Origin: Pseudorhodoplanes sinuspersici
GTDB lineage: Bacteria > Pseudomonadota > Alphaproteobacteria > Rhizobiales > Xanthobacteraceae
Assembly (NCBI RefSeq): GCF_002119765.1
Contig: NZ_CP021112.1
Location: 5,450,501-5,514,500, forward strand
Direction: 5' to 3'
Length of the DNA stretch: 64,000 nucleotides
This document shows, one piece after another, positions 12,354-19,733 of this stretch. Each line of letters opens with the position of its first letter. The stretch's first letter is position 1. Both the position numbers and the translations under genes were made by a program. Under the pieces are notes generated by a model. It was not told the DNA's origin. It was given only the letters and a program-made list of their open reading frames with translations, and did no database searches.

Positions 12354-13190
12354 GTGCTAAAGTTGCTTAGGTATCTCAAGCTCCGCGCTTATATGTTCGC
12401 CGGCAAGGCGAACAAGGCTCTGCTTGGTGTCAATGCGGTGGCGGTCATCGCGCACAACAAAGACGGGCTGTTTGCCACAGATCCGGAGGACATGGGCGTC
12501 GGTCAGGAGCTGCGCAAACTTGGAGCGTATCGCGAAAAAGAATTGCAGCGTGTCCTCAGCTATATCGACAATAACGACAATGTGCTCATCGTCGGCACCC
12601 ATGTCGGCGCGATGGTTATTCCGTTCGCCAAACGCTGCAAAGCGGTCGCGGCGATCGAGGCCAATCCGGACACCTTCGCCCTGCTCGAGATGAATCTGCG
12701 GCTGAACGATGCGCACAACGTCCAAGCCTACAACATCGCCGCGAGCGACAAGGCGGAAACCATTGATTTCGTTTCGAGCCGGACCAATTCGGGCGGCGCC
12801 AAACGGATGCCAAAAGTTCGCGACTTCCGATATTTCTACGATTCACCCGAGACGATCGCTGTCCCTGCCTATCCGCTTGACGAGTATCTGAAAGACCAGA
12901 CCTTCTCGCTGGTTTTCATGGATATCGAGGGATCGGAATATTTCGCGCTCAAAGGGATGCAGAACATTCTGGCAAAGGCGCAAACGCTGTCTGTCGAGTT
13001 CATCCCGCATCATCTGCGAAATGTCAGCGGCATCGGCCCACGCGACTTTCTCGATCTGATCGCGCCGCATTTCGAACACCTGCTGATTCCGACGCTGAAC
13101 ACCCGGGTCACGAAGGACGGCTTCCTGCCCGCGCTACAAAAGATGTTCGACCAGGACCAGGTCGATGACGGGCTGATCTTCACCAAATAG
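12354..13190 (+). CDS. FkbM family methyltransferase
   Basis: A 278-residue SAM-dependent methyltransferase of the FkbM type. The Rossmann motif I is 'VLIVGTHVGAMVIPFAKRC' (about residues 83-101), followed by 'AIEANPDTFALLEMNLRLN', the family-typical helix after motif II. Motif IV is 'LVFMDIEGSEYFALKGM', the characteristic 'D-EG-E' element. FkbM proteins usually O-methylate sugars or small molecules in polysaccharide or secondary metabolism. Translation starts with GTG at 12354 with GGAGA upstream. It is isolated, convergent with the DUF1460 gene (26 bp between stops). The substrate is unknown. Confidence 0.85.
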   Translation: MLKLLRYLKLRAYMFAGKANKALLGVNAVAVIAHNKDGLFATDPEDMGVGQELRKLGAYREKELQRVLSYIDNNDNVLIVGTHVGAMVIPFAKRCKAVAAIEANPDTFALLEMNLRLNDAHNVQAYNIAASDKAETIDFVSSRTNSGGAKRMPKVRDFRYFYDSPETIAVPAYPLDEYLKDQTFSLVFMDIEGSEYFALKGMQNILAKAQTLSVEFIPHHLRNVSGIGPRDFLDLIAPHFEHLLIPTLNTRVTKDGFLPALQKMFDQDQVDDGLIFTK

Positions 13191-13216
13191 GCCGATATAC
13201 GCGACGCGGACGTCAC

Positions 13217-14068
13217 TCATTCCCGCATTGGCGCGGCGGCATCGTATCGCGGGCGGTAGACCACGATGCCGGGCACGGTTTTCACGTGTTGCGCAAACGG
13301 CGAGTCCACGACTTTATCGACGCCCTTGCGCGAGGATGCATTTCTGAGAACGGGACCATTCTTCGTCATGACATAGATGCCGGTATGCGAGACATCGAGG
13401 CCGGGGCGGTTGGTGTAGGCACCAATGTAATCGCCGGTGTGCAGACGATCGAGCAATGCCTTATCGACGTATCGGCTCGGGATGTATGTGACCGTGCGTT
13501 CGACATTGGGAAGACCGCGGACATATTGTTCGCCGTCCGATTTGGCATCCAGGTTCTTCCTTATGGATACCGCTTTCGGGCTGATGTCAGCGGTGATGTC
13601 GCGCACCAGCGTTGGCGCTTTGTACGCCCAGTCGCTGAAGAAATGCCTGCGCTTGAGAAAGCTGATATCGCCATCCACATAGCGCGTCTGAATCAAGCGT
13701 TGAACGAAATCCGCTCGGCTTTGGGCGTGGCGCAGCGCCTCGACATAGTCGAGATAGGTGAAGCAATCCAGTCCACGGAAATCGATCACCAGTTGCTCGG
13801 GCCTGGTCGCAGAACCGATCAAACGGTTCGCGACATAGGGCGTTCCGAGGAACTGACGGGAAATCAGATCGATCGTCTCTTCGGGCGTGAGACCTGGCGC
13901 AGCATTGCGAAGAGCAATGATGCGATCGATGTTCCGAGCCGTGTAGGGATCGAGCGCTATGCCCTGATTGTCAGTCTGATCCTGTCCGGCTTTGGCGGTG
14001 AGATGCGCCGATGGGGAGACGCTGGCCGCCAGCAGAAAAGCGACGCAAATGAGATGAATTTTACGCAC
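13217..14068 (-). CDS. DUF1460 family protein, amidase-like (NlpC/P60-type fold), exported
   Basis: A 283-residue protein with an N-terminal signal peptide ('IHLICVAFLLAASVSPSAHL'). The domain matches DUF1460, structurally related to papain-like amidases acting on peptidoglycan peptides. The probable nucleophile Cys is in 'FRGLDCFTYLDYVEALR', and the catalytic His is in 'LDVSHTGIYVMTKNGPVLRN'. The segment 'PYVANRLIGSATRPEQLVID' before the Cys is typical. Its role is inferred as periplasmic cell-wall peptide cleavage or recycling. It stands alone. The start at 14068 gives a normal signal peptide. Confidence 0.8.
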   Translation of the reverse strand: MRKIHLICVAFLLAASVSPSAHLTAKAGQDQTDNQGIALDPYTARNIDRIIALRNAAPGLTPEETIDLISRQFLGTPYVANRLIGSATRPEQLVIDFRGLDCFTYLDYVEALRHAQSRADFVQRLIQTRYVDGDISFLKRRHFFSDWAYKAPTLVRDITADISPKAVSIRKNLDAKSDGEQYVRGLPNVERTVTYIPSRYVDKALLDRLHTGDYIGAYTNRPGLDVSHTGIYVMTKNGPVLRNASSRKGVDKVVDSPFAQHVKTVPGIVVYRPRYDAAAPMRE

Positions 14069-14207
14069 TCTGATCTCAATTCATTTCGTGCCCGAATATC
14101 GTCGCTCCCACGCAAAAAAGTATATAGCTCGAAAAATTGCATCCGGTAGCGGAATGCGAGGCAATGAGGCGTCAACGATGCCGTGTTCGACGGTCCCTCT
14201 TCATCCG

Positions 14208-14293
14208 CTCATTCCCGCGAAAGCGGGAATCCAGAATGCATCCGAACGAACGATGTTCGTGGCTCTGGATCCCCGCCGGCGCGGGGATGAGTG
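14208..14293. repeat. Dispersed intergenic repeat with two GC-rich hairpins
   Basis: Two hairpins face each other: ATTCCCGC-GAAA-GCGGGAAT (14211-14230) followed by CCAGAATGC, and TCTGG before ATCCCCGC-CGGC-GCGGGGAT (14269-14288). The outer flanks CGCTCATT and ATGAGTG are also roughly complementary, making a nested inverted repeat. The pattern 'cattcccgcgaaagcgggaatcc ... ggatccccgc..gcggggatgag' is a widespread proteobacterial intergenic repeat, from memory. Confidence 0.65.
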
Positions 14294-14339
14294 GGTGTTG
14301 AAAGAGCCGGCAAAACAACAGCCGCCAAACTCCCACTTG

Positions 14340-14710
14340 ACATCCTCCCCAAGTTATGATTTTTTTCCTATATCCCGTCCCGCTGAAGGGGCGTTTCATG
14401 AGCGTCGTGAGACGCGGGGCGGGGAGCGGTGGCCGAGTGGCGGGCAGACGTAACCCGCTGTGCGGTCGGTTCAAGCCGCGTCCCGCCAGGCTAGCTGCCC
14501 GGCGTTTCGGTGGAGGAACGTCCACTGGGGACGATGGAGCAGACCGTCAAACACCGCGCGCGGAACGCCGGAGTCTTTTCGGCGGTTCGTGGTGCTACCA
14601 ATCTCATGCGCTTACTCACATCGCGCATGGGGCCGCGGGCAGGCTGAGAGCCCGGCGTTCCGCGCGCCCTTCGTTTTGAAGGGCATCAAGCGGCGGCTTT
14701 GGACGACGGC
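14340..14710. repeat. Probable large dispersed repeat element, non-coding, with 16-bp inverted arms
   Basis: No gene is supported in this 370-bp block. It contains a perfect 16-bp inverted repeat, GCGCGCGGAACGCCGG at 14556-14571 and its complement at 14652-14667, 80 bp apart. The right arm is followed by a CCTTCGTTTTGAAGGGC hairpin. The block as a whole (CATCCTCCCC start, GGGGCGTTTCATGAGCGTCGTGA, then GAACGCCGG...TTTTCGGCGGT...CCGGCGTTCCGCGC) resembles a repeated element I remember from Bradyrhizobium genomes, here possibly degenerate. Ends are approximate. Confidence 0.5.
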
Positions 14711-14789
14711 GTACCCCGCGCCGGTAAAAAACAGGGGCGGCGGAGCTTTGCCCAAATTGATCCGTTCAGAACGTCAACGAGAGAACGCC

Positions 14790-15155
14790 TCACCGATGAT
14801 TGCTCGCATCGTCAAAGCGCAGCACGTTGCCGAACGGATCGGTCAGTTTCGGTGCATTGTCGGTGGGGTTCGGCCGCGCAAACCGCGCGGCTTTGGCATT
14901 CAACTCTTTCGCCAGCGCCGCAACATTCTCGCCGCGGATATAGACGACAGAGCCCGGCGTGCCGTCGCCGTAATGTTCGCTGAGATGCAGTTTCATACCC
15001 GAACGCGACACCTACATGTACAGGGGTGCGTTATCGTCGAAGCGATGCTCCCAATCGATCGCAAAGCCCAGAAAGTCGACATAGAATTCCTTGGCCTTGG
15101 CGATGTCGTAGATCCGCAAAACCGGAATCGCGGGATCAAGCTTGATGTCGGGCAT
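14790..15155 (-). pseudogene. VOC-family (glyoxalase/bleomycin-resistance-like) protein, interrupted by an in-frame TAG
   Basis: Two adjacent pieces in the same frame form one 121-codon vicinal-oxygen-chelate protein. The first half begins at the ATG at 15155 (preceded by GGAG) with 'MPDIKLDPAIPVLRIYDI' and 'KEFYVDFLGFAIDWEHRFD', ending '...APLYM'. A TAG stop follows at 15012-15014. The second half continues in phase with 'SRSGMKLHLSEHYGDGTPGS' and 'LTDPFGNVLRFDD', the usual end of these small VOC proteins, before TGA at 14790. Intact homologues would read straight through, probably with Gln (CAG) at this place. Such proteins bind or modify small compounds such as bleomycin or act as lyases. 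Nonsense mutation, stop suppression or a base-call error remain possible. Confidence 0.8.
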
Positions 15156-15514
15156 AATAATCTCCGGTTCCTCGATGGGTTGCGGACTATTCGCTTCTGA
15201 CAATGTCAGCAATCCCCATCAAATACCACCGCACGACGACAACGCGATCTGTCCAGTGAGCGAACGTGTGTCTTTCGCGCGCGGCGGACGTCAAATCATA
15301 CTTCTTTGGTCTCATACGCCGCTTTTGTCCGGCAAACATGACTGCCTCGCTATTGCCCACCCCTTGCCAACAGCAATGGCGTTCGATAGCCATGTCACGG
15401 TTTCATCATCGAACCGTCACATGCCGTGCCGGTCCACGCGTGCAAAACGGTATTGCGGTCCCACCGCCCGCGTGTTGTTCGCGCATTCTCGCCTTGTTGC
15501 GTCATGGAGTGTCC
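15156..15514. other. Intergenic region, no gene seen
   Basis: This 359-bp spacer separates the divergent VOC pseudogene and the CYTH gene. I find no ORF with protein-like features, no strong hairpin and no recognisable operator. Promoters for both genes are expected here. A GGAG ribosome site for the CYTH gene lies at its right end. Confidence 0.35.
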
Positions 15515-16015
15515 ATGAGTTTTGAGATCGAACGAAAGTTTCTCGTCCGAGGCGATGACTGGAGAAAACTGACACAGCGGCATATCAAGATCCGCCAGGC
15601 CTATCTTGCCTCCAACAGTAAGAATTCCATCCGCGTCCGGATCAAGGACGACAAGACCGCAACGCTGACGGTGAAGTCTAAGCCCTCGTCCCTGCGCCGG
15701 CTCGAGCTCGAATATCCCGTCCCTCTGCTGGAAGCCGAAGCGATGATGCAGCTCCGGCAAGGCGCGGTGATCGAGAAGATCCGCCATGTCGTTCCCTGGG
15801 ACGATCTCGAATGGGAAGTCGACGTTTTCCTCGGCAGCAATGCCGGCCTGATCATCGCCGAGATTGAGTTGGACAGCGAACATCAGCAATTCCGCATGCC
15901 CGCCTGGATCGGACGCGAGATCACCGGCCAGTTGCAATACTACAACAGCGCTTTGGTCACCCAGCCCTATTGCAGCTGGGCGCGTGAGGACGCGGAGCTG
16001 CAGCAGCTTGCGTGA
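15515..16015 (+). CDS. CYTH domain protein (triphosphate tunnel metalloenzyme)
   Basis: A 166-residue single-domain protein. It opens with the diagnostic 'FEIERKFLV' (ExExK signature), followed by alternating basic and acidic strands: 'KIRQAYLASNSKNSIRVRIK', 'ATLTVKSKPSS', 'RLELEYPVPLLEAE', 'WEVDVFLGSNAGLIIAEIEL'. Family members hydrolyse triphosphates (inorganic triphosphatase) or act as class IV adenylate cyclases; bacterial short versions are most often tripolyphosphatases. The ATG at 15515 has GGAG 6 bases upstream; the frame is open further upstream but without protein-like sequence. It is monocistronic, ending in a long hairpin. Confidence 0.88.
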   Translation: MSFEIERKFLVRGDDWRKLTQRHIKIRQAYLASNSKNSIRVRIKDDKTATLTVKSKPSSLRRLELEYPVPLLEAEAMMQLRQGAVIEKIRHVVPWDDLEWEVDVFLGSNAGLIIAEIELDSEHQQFRMPAWIGREITGQLQYYNSALVTQPYCSWAREDAELQQLA

Positions 16016-16046
16016 ATGCTTGCGCTCTCACGCAAGCATTCACGCA
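16009..16046. terminator. Long hairpin between convergent genes
   Basis: Perfect 16-bp stem TGCGTGAATGCTTGCG (16009-16024) with its complement at 16031-16046 and a 6-base loop. The left arm covers the last two codons and stop of the CYTH gene, and the hairpin precedes the end of the converging molybdoenzyme gene. No T-tract is present, so it is probably a bidirectional terminator or transcript stabiliser. Confidence 0.6.
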
Positions 16047-16062
16047 GTTGTGGGCAATAAGA

Positions 16063-18402
16063 TTACGCCGCTTTCGCCTTGCTCTGGGACTTCTGGATTG
16101 CGTCCCACACCCGCGATGGCGTTGCCGGCATGTCGATCTGTTCGACGCCATATGGCTTCAGCGCATCGAGGATCGCATTGATCACCGTCGGCGGCGCACC
16201 GATGGTGCCGCTTTCGCCGATGCCCTTCACACCCAGCGGGTTGGTTTTCGACGGCACTTCCTCCAGATGCGATTCGATCTCGGGGAACATGTCGGCGCGC
16301 GGCATGCCGTAATCCATAAAGGTCGCCGCCAGCATCTGCGCCGAGCCCTTATCGTAGACGGCATGCTCGACCAGCGCCTGGCCAATGCCCTGGGCGACGC
16401 CGCCATGAATCTGGCCGCGCACGATCATCGGATTGAGCACGACCCCGAGATCGTCGACGACGAAGTAGCGGTCGATCGTCACCACGCCGGTTTCCGGATC
16501 GATCTCCAGTTCGCAGACATGCGATCCGTTCGGATGGTTCGGCGGATTGGTCGAATAGGTGCCGTTGGCTTCGAGGCCGACGCCCATCTTTTCGGTCAGC
16601 GGTCCCATCGGTGCGTAGAAAGCTTTGGCGACCTCCGGCAGCGGCATCGTCTTGTCGGTCCCCACCACGCGGAACGAACCGTCCTTGAATTCGAGATCGC
16701 CTTCGGCCGCTTCCATCAAGGCGGCGGCCATCGGCTTGGCCTTCTCGATAATCATGTCGGATGCCACTTTCAGCGCATTGCCGCCGACCAGCGAGGAACG
16801 CGCGGCATAGGTGCCGCGTCCGAACGCGACCTGACCGGTGTCGCCCTGAATGTAGCGAATGGTTTCGAAGGGCACGCCAAGCCATTCATGAACGAGTTGC
16901 GCAAACACCGTGGCATGCCCCTGCCCGTGCGAATGCGTGCCGGCGATGATCGAGACCGAGCCGCTCGGATCGAAACGCAGATCCATGCGATCGTTAAAGA
17001 TGCCGCCCTGCTCGATATAGAAGGTCACGGCGCGGCCGCGCAGCTTGCCTTCGCTTTCGGATTTCTTCTTTCGCGCCTCGTAGCCATTCCAGTCGCTGAC
17101 CGTGAGACACTTCTCCATCACGCGATGGAATTCGCCGGAATCATAAACCCAGAAGGTCGGCGTCGTGTAAGGCAGCTTGCTCTCGGGGATCAGATTGCGA
17201 CGGCGAATTTCATCGGAGGGAATGCCGATTTGCCGCGCGGCGTGTTCGATCATGCGCTCGGTGAAATAGGCTGCTTCCGGGCGTCCGGCGCCGCGGTAAG
17301 GTCCAACCGGCGAGGTGTTGGTCAAAAGGCCCTGCACCATCACATGCAGCGCCTGGATGTCATAGGCCTCCGGCATGAAGCGAAGCGCAAAGGCGGCGGG
17401 GACAAGACCAGGTCCTACGAAATAGGCTCCAACCTGATAGAGTGCTTTCGCGCGCAGGCCGAGGATTTTGCCGGATTCGTCCAGCGCCATCTCGCCATAC
17501 ATCACCATTTCGCGGCCATGGCGGTCCGTGAGAATGCTTTCAGTGCGGGTCGCCACCCACTTCACCGGCCGGCCGAGGCGTTTCGACGCCCACAACACGG
17601 CACAATCATCCGGGAACGGGCTGCCCTTCAGCCCGAAGCCGCCGCCGACATCGGGCGAGATGACGCGGATCTGGCTCTCGGCACAATGGAAGACATGCGA
17701 GAGCTCCATCCGCACGCCGTGCGGGTTCTGCGAGCAGGTATAGAGTGTGTATTGATCGTCCGCCTCGCTGTAATCGCCGATGGCGACGCGCGGCTCCATG
17801 GCATTAGGGGCAAGACGGTTGTGTTCCACCCGCAGCTTGACCTGATGCTTGGCCTTGGCAAAAGCCGCATCGGTCGCACCTTGATCGCCGAACATCAGCC
17901 CGAAGGCCCAATTGCCTTTCTGGTTTTCGTCCCAGACCTTGGCAGCGCCTTCCTTCGCGGCATCCTCAAGGTCGGCGACAGCCGGCAACTCGTCGTATTC
18001 GACCTCGACCAGGTCGGCCGCGTCACGCGCCTGCATCAGCGTCTCGGCGACGACGAACGCGACACGATCGCCGACGAAGCGGACACGGTCATGATTGAGC
18101 AACGGCTGGAAAGTGCGAAAACCGGCAGGAGCACCGACTTCTTCCGGCATGGGATGAGCGGTCAGCCCGCCGAGCTTGTCGGCGATGACGTCGGCGCCCG
18201 TCAGGACAGCCAGAACGCCGGGGGCAGCCGCAGCTTTCGAGGTATCGACGCTCAGAATTTTGGCATGAGCGTGGGGAGAGCCGACAGCCACCGCATAGGC
18301 CTGGTTCGGCAGGTTGATGTCTTCGACATACCGGCCCTTGCCGGTGAGAAATCGCTGATCCTCGACGCGCTTGACCGCCTGCCCGATGCCGAATTTGGCC
18401 AT
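16063..18402 (-). CDS. Xanthine dehydrogenase family molybdopterin-binding subunit, form-II CoxL-like
   Basis: Large molybdenum subunit (779 residues) of the xanthine oxidase/CO dehydrogenase family. The Ald_Xan_dh_C domain is N-terminal ('AVKRVEDQRFLTGKGRYVED', then 'AHAKILSVDTS'). The molybdopterin-binding part contains 'DVGGGFGLKG' (about 251-260), the active-site loop 'PYRGAGRPEAAYF' (368-380) and the catalytic-Glu region 'GIGESGTIGAPPTV' near the C-terminus. True CO dehydrogenase (form I) has AYXCSFR at the loop, so the PYRGAGR version places this in the form-II group, whose substrates are mostly unknown. The medium (FAD) and small (2Fe-2S) subunit genes are not adjacent, which is unusual. 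The 18402 ATG matches the normal N-terminus. Confidence 0.88.
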   Translation of the reverse strand: MAKFGIGQAVKRVEDQRFLTGKGRYVEDINLPNQAYAVAVGSPHAHAKILSVDTSKAAAAPGVLAVLTGADVIADKLGGLTAHPMPEEVGAPAGFRTFQPLLNHDRVRFVGDRVAFVVAETLMQARDAADLVEVEYDELPAVADLEDAAKEGAAKVWDENQKGNWAFGLMFGDQGATDAAFAKAKHQVKLRVEHNRLAPNAMEPRVAIGDYSEADDQYTLYTCSQNPHGVRMELSHVFHCAESQIRVISPDVGGGFGLKGSPFPDDCAVLWASKRLGRPVKWVATRTESILTDRHGREMVMYGEMALDESGKILGLRAKALYQVGAYFVGPGLVPAAFALRFMPEAYDIQALHVMVQGLLTNTSPVGPYRGAGRPEAAYFTERMIEHAARQIGIPSDEIRRRNLIPESKLPYTTPTFWVYDSGEFHRVMEKCLTVSDWNGYEARKKKSESEGKLRGRAVTFYIEQGGIFNDRMDLRFDPSGSVSIIAGTHSHGQGHATVFAQLVHEWLGVPFETIRYIQGDTGQVAFGRGTYAARSSLVGGNALKVASDMIIEKAKPMAAALMEAAEGDLEFKDGSFRVVGTDKTMPLPEVAKAFYAPMGPLTEKMGVGLEANGTYSTNPPNHPNGSHVCELEIDPETGVVTIDRYFVVDDLGVVLNPMIVRGQIHGGVAQGIGQALVEHAVYDKGSAQMLAATFMDYGMPRADMFPEIESHLEEVPSKTNPLGVKGIGESGTIGAPPTVINAILDALKPYGVEQIDMPATPSRVWDAIQKSQSKAKAA

Positions 18403-18632
18403 TTCCGTCCCCTTAAAGATTCCCGTAGTTGCGCAACGATACCGTCAAGCGAGGGTGTGGGACAATCGCGGAAATTGGTGGGACGACACCTTTGCCTGCG
18501 ACCTAATTACCTAAATTCCTAAGGAAATGGAGACGCCGCATCTTTATCCATAAAGGGCGAAGAAAATGCTGAATGCCTCCGAAACCTATTGCAGCGCAAA
18601 ACGTTAATGGCGGTCACGGAGGACCCAACTGC

Positions 18633-19730
18633 ATGCGAATTGCCCAGATTGCGCCGCTTATGGAGAGTGTTCCACCGAAAACGTATGGGGGTACGGAACG
18701 GATCGCCCATTTTGTTACCGAAGAGCTGGTCAAACTCGGGCATGACGTGACGCTATTTGCGAGCGGTGATTCGTTTACCGAAGCAGAGCTTGTCCCGTGC
18801 GTTCCCCGCGCCTTGCGGCTTGAGCCCAAGATCCGCGACGTTATTCCCTATTACATGCTGATGCTCGATCGCGTTTTCCAACGCGCCGACGAATTCGACA
18901 TTTTCCACTTTCACGTCGACCAGTTTCACTTTCCGCTTTTCCGGGCGTTAAGCGGGCGCACCATAACCACGCTGCATGGCCGGCAGGACCTGCCGGACCT
19001 GCTCGCTCTTTATGTCGGGTTCACAGAAATGCCGCTGGTGTCCATTTCAATGGCGCAGCGCAAGCCGATCGCGAAGGCAAATTTCGTCGCCAATATCCCG
19101 CATGGCATTCCGCTCGACATGCATCAATTGATCGCGCATCCGCGTGGCGGCTATCTCGCCTTTCTCGGCCGCATCGCGCCTGAGAAGCGACCAGATCGCG
19201 CCATTGAGATCGCGCGCACTCTGGGCATGCCGCTCAAGATCGCGGCCAAAGTGGACCGTGTGGACGAAGCCTATTTCCGCGAGCAGATTGCACCGCTGCT
19301 CGAGGATAGTCCCAACGTCGAATTCATTGGCGAGATCAACGAACGTCAGAAAAGCCAGTTTCTCGGTGAAGCGAGCGCCGTGCTGTTCCCGATCGATTGG
19401 CCCGAGCCGTTCGGCCTTGTCATGATCGAGGCAATGGCCTGTGGCACGCCCGTCGTCGCTTTCCGTTGCGGCTCGGTACCGGAAGTGATGGAAGACGGGG
19501 TGACGGGCGCCATTGTCGATACCGTGGATGAGGCGATTGCCGCCCTCCCCGGCGTGATGGCGTTGGACCGCAGAAAAATCCGCCGGCACTTCGAACAGCG
19601 TTTTTCTGCCACACGAATGGCTAAAGACTATGTCTCTGTATACCAGAGATTGTTGTCCGAATCCGGCCGCGACAGCGAACGGCTGAAAACCGTGGGGGAA
19701 TCGGACTTCCGCATCGCTGCAGGATCCTGA
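18633..19730 (+). CDS. Glycosyltransferase family 4 protein
   Basis: A 365-residue GT-B fold retaining glycosyltransferase. The N-terminal acceptor domain starts 'MRIAQIAPLMESVPPKTYGG' with 'HFVTEELVKLGHDVTLFASG'. The C-terminal nucleotide-sugar domain has 'LAFLGRIAPEKRPDRAIEIA' and the E-x7-E motif in 'EPFGLVMIEAMACGTPVV'. The ATG at 18633 is preceded by GGAGG at 10 bases and fits the family; an ATG at 18573 adds a non-conserved leader. It ends 3 bp before the debranching-type enzyme gene, so both are surely one transcript. This pair suggests synthesis and trimming of an alpha-glucan or a related compatible solute, but the donor and acceptor are not known. Confidence 0.88.
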   Translation: MRIAQIAPLMESVPPKTYGGTERIAHFVTEELVKLGHDVTLFASGDSFTEAELVPCVPRALRLEPKIRDVIPYYMLMLDRVFQRADEFDIFHFHVDQFHFPLFRALSGRTITTLHGRQDLPDLLALYVGFTEMPLVSISMAQRKPIAKANFVANIPHGIPLDMHQLIAHPRGGYLAFLGRIAPEKRPDRAIEIARTLGMPLKIAAKVDRVDEAYFREQIAPLLEDSPNVEFIGEINERQKSQFLGEASAVLFPIDWPEPFGLVMIEAMACGTPVVAFRCGSVPEVMEDGVTGAIVDTVDEAIAALPGVMALDRRKIRRHFEQRFSATRMAKDYVSVYQRLLSESGRDSERLKTVGESDFRIAAGS

Positions 19731-19733
19731 ACA

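Noticed and set aside
14420-14495. tRNA-like stretch (GGTGGCCGAGTGG ... GGTTCAAGCC)
   Set aside because: I could not fold a cloverleaf with an acceptor stem and anticodon arm; it lies in the dispersed repeat block and the resemblance is probably chance.
15012-15014. Pyrrolysine or selenocysteine readthrough at the VOC stop codon
   Set aside because: TAG is not used for selenocysteine, and pyrrolysine would need a pyl system that is not expected in this lineage; a nonsense mutation is simpler.
16012-18522. An 836-codon plus-strand frame opposite the CoxL-like gene
   Set aside because: Same reasoning: a molybdoenzyme is clearly encoded on the other strand, and the translated shadow has no domain-like sequence.
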